From NCBI RefSeq assembly GCF_025698545.1, contig NC_068569.1, forward strand, positions 22,940,001 through 23,004,000: DNA of 64,000 bases, given 5' to 3'. How positions within the stretch are numbered: the stretch's first letter is position 1; each line of letters begins with the position of its first letter. This stretch comes from Gossypium raimondii (Eukaryota > Streptophyta > Magnoliopsida > Malvales > Malvaceae). The notes beneath the pieces were generated by a model. It made no database searches and was not told the DNA's origin. It worked only from the letters and a program-made list of their open reading frames with translations. Shown one piece after another: positions 55,481 through 64,000 of the stretch. Both the position numbers and the translations under genes were made by a program.

Positions 55481-55990
55481 TTGCTTATATTAATTAGTTT
55501 TCATAATTTATATTACAATAAATTAATTTAATATATTTAAATTATGAGTATATAATATTACGTCTTATTGCCCAGCTGCGCGGTTTTGTTTTCCTCCAAT
55601 TTTTGGTCAGTACTCTACAAAATCTGGTTCAGCCTTCTTGGATGAACGACGGGATTTGGATGCATAGTTTATATTATTTAATTAAGAGATAGGTGTATAG
55701 ATAACTTTATATATATATGCATGTATAATTGAATGGTTAAATTAATTTTATACATGCATAAGACGTAATATTATCTAAATATATTAAACCTTAAACCATT
55801 TACTCAAAAATATTATAATTTAATTAGTTATATATAAGTAAACTTTTAGTAGTGTACAAATGTTTTAATAATTAATAAATTTTTATTTTTATTGTATTGA
55901 AATTGTCAAAAGAATTGATAAACTTTAATTATACTTAGTAATTAAAAGATACAATTAATTAAAGATAAAATAAATAAATAAATAAATAAA
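55481..55990. other. AT-rich spacer in CACTA
   Basis: No gene or recognisable repeat family seen. Confidence 0.55.
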
Positions 55991-55997
55991 AGATGTG

Positions 55998-56240
55998 AGA
56001 TTTAGCGACGTTTTAAGCAAAAACGCCGCAAAAGTTATTAATTAATCGGAAAAAACGGTGTAGTTTTGTTTTATTCGGCTTTGGTGGCGTAAGTGTAGAA
56101 ACGCCACTAAATGAAGGATTTAGCGGCGCTCTACTTAAAACGCCGCAATGTTTCTTCACAGATTTAATAAAACGGTGTCGTTTTATCTGCTTCATTAACA
56201 GCATTAGTGGCGCTATGTTACAAACGCCGCAATAGTTCAT
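55998..56240. repeat. CACTA subterminal-type repeats, cluster 2
   Basis: The gcggcg/cgccgc words return (tttagcgacgtttt, aacgccgcaaaa, gtggcgtaag, aaacgccactaaa, tagcggcgctc). They sit 2.5 kb from the terminus and just upstream of the likely transcription start region, so they could act in promoter control. The antisense 75-residue frame is repeat translation. Confidence 0.75.
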
Positions 56241-56249
56241 TCTGGTATA

Positions 56250-56510
56250 TCATTTTATCCCAACACTTAGCCGAAATTCCCCCCAAATTATCCCCAAAAT
56301 TCCCCCCAATTTTTCCCCCAAAAATCCCCCAATTCTAGAACCCTAGCTAGGCTGCCCCCAACCATTTCTGCTACATTGCTCACCGACCCTCCTGTTCTTA
56401 GTCGTCGACCGTCAACCGTCACTTTCCTATGCTGCCGCAGTCCTCAGCCGTCGCTAGGGTACAACAAAATATAAGGTTTTCCTCTTTCTCTCCTGCAGTA
56501 AAAAATTGGG
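56250..56510 (+). promoter_or_regulatory. Likely 5' untranslated exon region of the CACTA genes
   Basis: Sudden switch to C-rich, G-poor sequence (runs of cccc, then tagaaccctagctagg and ccgtcgctagggtac), unlike the AT-rich surroundings. This is typical of a plant leader exon. A possible donor gtacaa follows near 56459. The transcript start was not located, and the link to the gene at 58485 is inference. Confidence 0.35.
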
Positions 56511-57039
56511 AATTTGTTCTTACACTTTAATCTATACCAGTTGCATGATTTAGTTCATTTGACAGTTTCTTTTCTGTTTGTATTTAAAAAAAAACGTTTG
56601 AAACATAATTTTGTTCATAATTTTGACTATCCTGTTGTATTATAGAAAATGAATTTGCAGGCTTGTAATACTATTTGTTCATAATTTTGTTACTAATTTT
56701 GTTCATAAGTTTGAAACTGGTTGTATTACAGGATTTGCAGCCTTGTAGTACTGGATTCACTTGAACTGCGTTTATATGCATAGTTGTTTTATATGCGTTT
56801 TATATGTTAATAAGTTTGAAATTTGTTTGTTCATCCATTGGTGCCATGAACTGTTTGTACTAATTTTGTTCATAAGTTTGAAACTTTAGATTTAAAATCA
56901 CACAAGCATTCGTGGAAAAAACGTAATAAATTTGGGACATAATTTGATAACTTAAATAAGTATTACTATATTTAAATATTATACATATATTAATTTACGT
57001 ATATAAGCTATATTTAAATATTGTTAATAATTAGTTCTA

Positions 57040-57790
57040 GAAATTTTAAAACTAATTGTACATGTTATTTTTCTAAATATTAACATCTATATTTTCAATA
57101 ATAATTTTTATAATTTTAGAAATAATTGTAAATGTTATTTTTCTAAATATTAACATATATATTTTCAATAATAAATTTTATAATTTTAGAAATAATTGTA
57201 AATGTTATTTTCTATATTTTCAATAATAAATTTTATAATTTTAGAAATAATTGTAAATGTTATTTTCTAAATATTAACATCTATATTTTCAATAATAAAT
57301 TTTATAATTTTAGAAATAATTGTAAATGTTATTTTCTAAATATTAACATATATATTTTCAATAATAAATTTTATAATTTTAGAAATAATTGTAAATGTTA
57401 TTTTCTATATTTTCAATAATAAATTTTATAATTTTAGAAATAATTGTAAATGTTATTTTCTAAATATTAACATCTATATTTTCAATAATAAATTTTATAA
57501 TTTTAGAAATAATTGTAAATGTTATTTTTCTAAATATTAACATATATATTTTCAATAATAAATTTTATAATTTTAGAAATAATTGTAAATGTTATTTTCT
57601 ATATTTTCAATAATAAATTTTATAATTTTAGAAATAATTGTAAATGTTATTTTCTAAATATTAACATCTATATTTTCAATAATAAATTTTATAATTTTAG
57701 AAATAATTGTAAATGTTATTTTCTAAATATTAACATCTATATTTCAATAATAAATTTTATAATTTTAGAAAGAATTGTAAATGTTACATA
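57040..57790. repeat. Minisatellite, about 55-72-bp units, about 11 copies
   Basis: The phrase ttttagaaataattgtaaat recurs about 11 times. Units come in two lengths: a long form with taaatattaacatctatatt and a short form lacking it. Their order suggests higher-order duplication. Noncoding, within CACTA. Confidence 0.9.
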
Positions 57791-57799
57791 ATTCAAATA

Positions 57800-58440
57800 T
57801 CAATCATAAGTTACATATACAATTCAAATTTTCTAAATATCAATGATATCATAAGTTACATAATTAAAATTATATAACAACTTATATATAAACTTACATA
57901 ATATATAACTTATGACATAATACACATAACTTATATATAAACTTACATAATACATAACTTATTACATAATAAGTTACGTAACTTATATAGAAACTTATAT
58001 AACAACTTGCATAACTCACATAACTAAATCAATTTATATTATACATTAACTTGTCGGACTTGCATAACTTATATAATACTTAACTTACATAATACATAAC
58101 TTACATAATAACATAATAAGTTACATAATATTATACATAACTCACGTAACTCAATGAATTAATATTATACATTAACTTGTCGGACTTGCATAACTTATAT
58201 AATACTTAATTTACATAACTTACATAACTTACATAATACATAACTTACATAATAACATAATATGTTACATAATATTATACGTAACTCACATAACTAAATG
58301 AATTTATATTATACATTAACTTGTCGGACTTGCATAACTTATATAATACTTAACTTACATAACTTACATAACTTACATAATACATAACTTACATAATACA
58401 TAACTTACATAACTCATATATACTTGTAACTGACCAACTT
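57800..58440. repeat. Degenerate repeats of acttacataa and a 120-150-bp unit
   Basis: Dozens of acttacata/cataacttat words. A larger unit with attatacattaacttgtcgg and acttgcataacttatataat occurs near 58040, 58166 and 58312. Noncoding, just before the transposase start. Confidence 0.8.
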
Positions 58441-58484
58441 ACCGTTGTAATTTATGGTGGAAATCAGACTTCAAGAATTTAGAA

Positions 58485-61400
58485 ATGGACCGTTCTTGGA
58501 TGAAATTGTCAAGGTTAAGCAACGGTTATCGAAATGGAGTACAGTCTTTTCTTAATTTTGCATTTGAACATGCAAGTCAAGAGAACATGATTCTTTGCCC
58601 GTGTAACAACTGTGTCAACACAAACTGGCATTATCGTGAAGTTGTGTACGAGCATCTAGTTGTCGATGGGTTTGTTCGGGGTTATAAAAAATGGCTTTTT
58701 CATGGAGAATGCCCGGCTAGTACCTCCTCTTCAACGATGGATGTATCTTATCCTGGTATTGCTTACCATCAGTCTGTTGGATGGGATGACATGGAATGTA
58801 TGTTGCGGGATGCATTTAATATGAACAGTCAGCATCTGCCGTCGATCCCATCCAACTTTGTGCCATCTGATGATTGTAATATTCATGGAAATACTTTTAC
58901 CGAACCGGGAACAACGATACCTCCTGAAGAGCTGAATGGAGAAGCGGCGAATTTCTACGCGCTACTTAATGACATGAACAAAGAACTGTATGAGGGATCA
59001 AAATTTTCAAAAATGTCCTTCTGCGTTCGTCTTTTTCATTTAAAATGTTTGGGAGGGTGGACTGGAAACTCATTGACAATGCTGTTAGAGTTTTTGACAG
59101 AAATGTTTTCGTTTGCAAAAATCCCTCAATCATGCAAAGATATGAAGAAAATGATTAAAGATTTAGGCCTTGGGTACAACAAAATCCATAGTTGCCCGAA
59201 TGACTGCATGTTGTACTGGGGCGATCGAAAATACCAACAGTGCTGCCACGTATGCGGCGAATCCCGTTGGATAAATAGAAACACAGAAGATGGGAACGAT
59301 GATGAAAATGATGCACAGTCAAGAAAGAAGCCAGTCAAGATTTTACGGTATTTTCCGTTGATACCAAGGCTTCAAAGGCTTTTCATGTCATCGAAAACAG
59401 CGGAGTCAATGACGTGGCACCAAGATGGATGAACCGATGATGGATTACTAAGACATCCGGCAGATTCTTTAGCGTAGAAATCATTTGACAATAAATTTCC
59501 AAGCTTTGCAAGCGATCCTAGGAATGTGAGGCTTGGGCTAGCATCCGACGGCTTCAATCCTTACAAGATCATGAGCATTGCGTACAGCACTTGGCCAGTG
59601 GTGCTTATTCCTTACAATCTGCCTCCGTGGATGTGCATGAAGCAATCTTCCCTTATCTTATCTATGATTATCCCTGGAGAGAAAGGGTCCGGGAATGATA
59701 TCGACATTTATTTACAGCCACTTATCGAAGAGTTAAATCAATTATGGGTCGGTGTTGAGACATACGATGTGCTAAGAAAGGAGAACTTTAATTTACGTGC
59801 AGCTTTGATGTGGACCATTAATGACTTCCCCGCTTATGCCAATTTATCCGGTTGGAGTACCAAGGGTCGTTATGCGTGTCCTTGTTGTGCTGCACAAACA
59901 TGTTCGCAATGTTTGTATAATGGGAAGAAGTTCTCTTACATGGGGCATCGCCGGTGGTTACCGGAAAATCATAGATTTAAATTTCAGAGTTTTGTATTTG
60001 AAGGTACTGAAGAGTTTAGAGAAGCTCCTTTGCAGACCACTGGCTCTGAAATCTTGTTCATGTTGGAACATATGAATTTCACTTTTGGGAAGACGAACCA
60101 ACCGCCAAACACGCAAAGAAATAGAAGATCAAATGATCAAGCTGATGATGAGTCAGATGAAGAGGACGATCCTAATGAGGCAGACTTGTGGAAAAAAAGA
60201 AGTATTTTTTTTGAGTTGCCTTATTGGGAGCATCACATTGTACGACACAATCTTGATGTTATGCACATTGAGAAAAATGTCTATGAGAACATTGTGAGTA
60301 CAATTTTAAATGTCGACAAAAAATCAAAAGACAATATTCAGAGTCGACTTGATTTAGTCCAAATCGGTATTCGGCCTGATCTTCATCCCAATCCACTTTC
60401 GAATGGGAAATATCGGTTGCCGCCTTCTATTTTTTCAATGTTAAAGACGGAGAAAGAAGTGTTCTGCATGGTGTTGAAGGATATAAAGGTTCCAAATACG
60501 TATGCATCAAATATATCTCGATGTGTTAGTGTAAAAGATCGAAGACTGTATTCGCTAAAATCACATGACTATCACATCTTGATGCAAGATTTACTGCCAG
60601 TTGCTCTACGACGTTGTATGTCGCAGAATGTGGCGTCTTGTATAATTGAACTATCGAATATTTTTAAAGCCATTTGTGGAAAAGTTTTGGATGTTGAAGA
60701 ACTTCAGAAGGTACAAGATCGAGCTGCGTTGACTTTATGTAACTTGGAGAAAATCTTCCCACATTCCTTCTTCACTATTATGGTTCACTTGATAATCCAT
60801 CTCCCGCATGAAGCAATTCTTGGCGGACCCGTTTTCTATCGATGGATGTATCCCATAGAAAGGTCTTAAATAAAATGATTAAAATTTTCCTTCATTCACC
60901 TATATGCCTTCAAAAGAAATATTTTGATAATGTTGTATATCGTGTTTAGGTTCCTTTCCAAATTGAAGTCTTACTGCCGCAACAAGCGTTATCCAGAAGG
61001 ATCGATTGCTGAAGGCTACTTGGCGGAGGAATGTATGACTTTCTGTTCAAGATATTTGGAAGGTGTTGAAACAAGGTTTAACAGACCAAATAGAAATGAT
61101 GGACTCACGGATCATCACTTCGCCGATACTTATTTGTTCCAAAGTTTTGGAGAACAACTCGGTAAAGTTGAAATTGCAGAATTAGATGATTTATCGTGGG
61201 TACAAGCACATCGATATGTTCTGTTTCACCACGAATCAATGGAACCTTTATGCAAGTAAGTTCTAGAAATTTGATAAATATTCATCAATCAAAAATTGTT
61301 TATCTTCTAATAAATTTCAAAAATATTTCTAACATAGTGAGTACAAACAAATATTGAGATCTCGTTCGCGCTCTTGAAGAACACAACATCGAGATATCAA

Positions 61401-62132
61401 TAAGTTGTTCACAGAATCTTTCCATGAATGGTTAAGCCAAACGGTATGCAATTGGAGCTTTCATCGACAAATAATAATGTTCGCTCAAAACATTTTTAAT
61501 AACTCAGTTTACTTTCCATTCAGTAGGTTTGGAGTGGGAAGAACGTCACCGACGAAGTTAAATGGCTTTCTCAAGGTCCAAATCGGGTGGTTAAAAGATA
61601 TACTGCGTTTCTCATCAACGGATTCAGATTTCATACAAAATATCGCGAGAGATTGAGGAGAACGCAAAATTGTGGAATAGTTGTTAATTCCTCAATTACA
61701 AGTTATGCTAGTGCTAGGGACAATAATCCGGTTGAGGGAAATGTGAAATATTTCGGACTTCTTACTGACATAATTGAGTTGGATTACTACGGAAAATGAA
61801 AAGTTGTCTTATTTCGAGGTGATTGGGCCGATGTTAATACTGCTCGTGGAATTAAGCAAGATCAATTTGGTTTCACAATGGTGAACTTCGCTCGATTAAT
61901 TCACACAGGACAACAGTTGGTTGATGAGCCGTATGTATTTTCTTCTCAAGTCAAACAAGTTTTTTACTCAAAAGATCCAACTGACGAGGGTTGGTACATT
62001 GTACTCCGTAACATCCCTAGAGACTTGTTTGACATGGGCAGTGGAAGTAGAGATGGCATTGACGACAGAACACAAACTTTGCCCTTTCTAGAACAAAACT
62101 TAGACGAAAACATCCCTAGTACTAGTACATAA
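58485..62132 (+). pseudogene. CACTA TNP2-type transposase, four premature stops
   Basis: Enzyme that cuts and moves the CACTA element. Best model: exons 58485-60862, 60950-61255, 61338-61443 and 61527-62132, with GT-AG introns, giving 1131 codons. Premature stops are TGA 59430, TAG 59475, TGA 61375 and TGA 61797. Domains in order: transposase-associated domain (MDRSWM, residues 1-80, with CPCNNC at 38-43); tnp2 transposase (YNKIHSCPNDCMLYW, CCHVCGESRW, WTINDFPAY, CPCCAAQTCSQC near 465, LDVMHIEKNV at 590-599); DUF4218 (LIIHLPHEA, GGPVFYRWMYP, SYCRNKRYPEGSIAEGY); DUF4216 (NVKYFGLLTDIIELDYYG, VLFRGDWADV). The frame is otherwise kept over 3.4 kb, so inactivation looks recent. The stops fit Arg or Trp codons changed by C-to-T or G-to-A, as from deaminated methylcytosine. 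Confidence 0.92.
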
Positions 62133-62256
62133 TTACGAATTATAATGTAGTAAACTTTTACGATTATTTAATTATATGTAATATCATAATATAAATATTA
62201 ATCTTATTGTATATTTCAACTAAGTTTTCAAATATTTCATTTGTATTGCAGATAAA

Positions 62257-63954
62257 ATGCGGCGACGAAAAGTGCTACAGCTAAGCCTGGTTCCAGGTAC
62301 TCCAAACTCTGCGGAAACAAACAGCACTGATCAACAGACTGCTATTGGGTCTTCGAATATTTCTATTACACCTGAGGAACCTACAGAAATTCAAAGTACT
62401 TTAACATTTAATTTAAATGCTTGTTGACTTCTTGTTTATTTATTTTTAAAATTCTTATAACAATATAAAATTTTTCAGTTGAAAATGGTGGGACGCGAAG
62501 AGTTCGAGGGCGTACGCTACTGAGGGATTTATACGAGCTAGATCAGCCGAGCGTGTCAAAGTATGCAGTAATAGCTTTGGTCAGCTTGTTGGATCAGAAG
62601 CTCGTCTTTTAGCAGGATACTTAGGCATTCTAGCACGGAATGCAAATATGTTGCCAATTAACTTTGAGACATGGCGACAAATGCCCGATAGTAACAAGAA
62701 CCAAGCTCTTGATAACGTTAAGGTAACAAAACGTTAATGTCATTTATAATACTTGGGTTTAAGTTTCAATTATATTAACTTTCTTAGCTTCTGTTCTTTG
62801 TAGGCGAGATTTGCTCTAGAGGTCTCCGATGCTTATGTAAAAAAGGCATTGGGAAAAAGATGGAGAGACCATAAGAGCACATTAAAGAAAGACTATTTTA
62901 AGACAAAAACAACCCTGGACGAGAGATTACAAAATGTCCCGCCAGGAATGCTAAGGTATCAGTGGGAAGAGGTCGTTAGATTTTGGACTTCGAAGAAAGG
63001 AGAGGTATGTGTTACTAAAACAATCTTAATTTTGGTTTATATTATTTATTAATCAACGTACTAATAATTTCATAACGTAGGATCGTGAACGAGTTGGAAA
63101 ATGTAGTAGGCAGAAACAGAAATTCACTCACACAGCTGGGTCTAAAAGTTTTGCTTGTGTAGCTCACTCTGAGGTATTTTGAACTTTGTAATTCTGTCAG
63201 ATTTTTATTACTTTCTATCAAATAATATTTTTACTACTGTATTATAGGAACTGTCGTCCGGTCAGAAAGTTGGACGCCTTCAACTTTTTGACATTACACA
63301 TAGGAAGAAAGATGGGAACCCTATGACTCCTGAAGCTGCAGAAATTATGGTACGTTTGCTTAATACAATTTGACTTGTTTTAATATTTTACAATGTATAT
63401 TTTCTAATTGTTTATTTCATTTCTTGTAATGCAAATTTTGTTAAGTTATGTTGCATTTGTTTTTTTAATAAATATTGTGTTCCTAACAATGTGATTTATT
63501 GTTGTAGGATAAACTAAAGGATAAAAAAGCGGAGTACGAAGCGATTGCTTCCAGTGATGGTTCTGTTCATATTGAAGACATTGATAATCGTATTATCACT
63601 GATGTTTTGGGTTCTGAAAGGTACGGTCGGGTTCGATTTCAAGGATCTTTTGTTAGCCCAACCCAATATTTTGGATCTAGCTCGCAACAATACATGCCTT
63701 CGGGGGGTCAGGCTCAAGCTGAAGTCCAGAGGTTAAGAGACCAGATGGCTCAGATGCAAGCGACAACAGTTGAGCAAATTACACAACTTAAAGCGGAGGC
63801 AGCAGCGAGAGAAGCTGAGGTTCAACGGAAGTATGAAGAACTCCAGATACAGCTAAAAGTAGAAGCGGCAGAGAGGGAAGCAGAGCAGACTAGAAAGTAC
63901 GATAAACTCCAGAAGCAGCTTCAGAATATGATGAAGATGTTTCAACAGTCGTAA
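62257..63954 (+). pseudogene. CACTA second gene (Transposase_24/TNP1-like), one-base frameshift
   Basis: Probable DNA-binding partner of the transposase. Exons are 62257-62395, 62479-62722, 62804-63004, 63081-63173, 63248-63349 and 63508-63954, all GT-AG. The joined length is 1,226 nt, one short of a whole frame. The loss lies near 62544 in exon 2: gagctagatcagccgagcg reads LDQPSV, while the frame that continues gives ERVKVCSNSFG, as if one C were gone. Corrected length would be 408 residues. Seen: RRVRGRTLLRDLYEL, LARNANMLPIN, KKALGKRWRDHKS, PPGMLRYQWEEVVRFW, GRLQLFDITHRKKDG, then a C-terminal coiled coil rich in Glu, Gln and Lys (from residue about 330). ATG 62257 is the first start in frame, 125 bp after the transposase stop. 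Confidence 0.88.
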
Positions 63955-64000
63955 CCACCGTCGTCTTAGACTATCGTGTAAATTTTTTTATCATTTTAAC
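63955..64000. other. 3' sequence after the CACTA second gene
   Basis: Window ends 46 bp after the stop. The 3' subterminal repeats and right terminus of the element lie outside. Confidence 0.6.

Larger units (their letters stand above)
53480..64000 (+). mobile_element. CACTA (En/Spm) transposon, 5' part, runs off the window
   Basis: DNA transposon beginning with terminal repeat CACTACACCAAAATTGGG at 53480. The three bases before it are AGT, the expected length of a CACTA target duplication; its partner lies outside the window. It has subterminal repeats, long AT-rich spacers, a TNP2-type transposase gene and a second gene, both on the plus strand, more than 10.5 kb in all. It inserted into the older CACTA fragment. 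Both genes carry disabling mutations. Confidence 0.88.

Noticed and set aside
57040-58440. CRISPR-like array (regular repeats with spacers)
   Set aside because: Repeats and intervening DNA are both repetitive and AT-rich, the genome is a plant's, and no cas genes exist; this is a minisatellite.
59526-60869. A separate gene starting at 59526
   Set aside because: Same frame as 58485-59432, parted only by two stop codons; the start triplet is GTG. It is the middle of the transposase.

Overview
This is plant nuclear DNA, very probably from a eudicot and most likely cotton (Gossypium, Malvaceae). The plant signals are AT-rich intergenic DNA, split genes with GT-AG introns, a DUF4283-type L1 LINE, Athila-like and Gorge/Tat-like Ty3/gypsy LTRs, and a CACTA transposon with cotton-type GCGGCG subterminal repeats. 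The genus is inferred from remembered resemblance of the repeats; no search was run. There are no prokaryotic features.
The host genes are a tandem array of pectinesterase (pectin methylesterase, PME) genes, all on the minus strand. Three copies have intact four-exon reading frames: PME-A at 1288-2889, PME-B at 21544-22926 and PME-C at 38152-39534. PME-D (46338-49048) is a pseudogene with four separate lesions, one of them a solo LTR inside exon 3. Two gene fragments remain, an exon 4 at 4419-4542 and an exon 1 at 36991-37170. A further copy has left only its flanks, joined at a deletion scar near 6590. B and C match across the whole gene without a net indel (constant offset 16,608). Flanking blocks are also repeated: a downstream block near 14340, 37561, 43741 and 50555, and upstream blocks near 3960, 6165, 6600, 23700, 24236 and 40640. 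Short PMEs of this kind carry a signal peptide and are secreted to the wall, where they de-esterify homogalacturonan.
The rest of the first 52 kb is nested transposable elements. 1-1037: end of a Gorge-like gypsy internal region. 3329-3930: LINE tail with target duplication. 4582-6164: truncated gypsy LTR. 7051-8853 with 11291-11579: LTR-like DNA split by a 2.4-kb solo LTR (8854-11290). 11580-14273: Athila-like LTR, primer site and gag. 14566-21411: truncated gypsy LTR holding a full-length but dead LINE (15288-20960, 17-bp target duplication). 24642-25082 with 35679-36990: another truncated LTR, holding a 10.6-kb LTR retrotransposon (25083-35678) with an intact gag and a pol whose middle is deleted. 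40988-41586, 43993-45820 and 46661-47994: solo LTRs.
From 52788 to the right edge the window is CACTA DNA. An old, decayed CACTA fragment (52788-53479) has been entered by a second, large CACTA element that starts at 53480 and runs off the window. That element carries two subterminal repeat clusters, a telomere-like G-rich tract, minisatellites, a TNP2-type transposase gene with four premature stops, and a second (Transposase_24/TNP1-like) gene with a one-base frameshift. I see no tRNA, rRNA or CRISPR feature and no clearly new biological system. The most interesting points are the PME birth-and-death array, the loss of an active-site Gln in three of its members, the gag-only LTR element and the nested CACTA pair.
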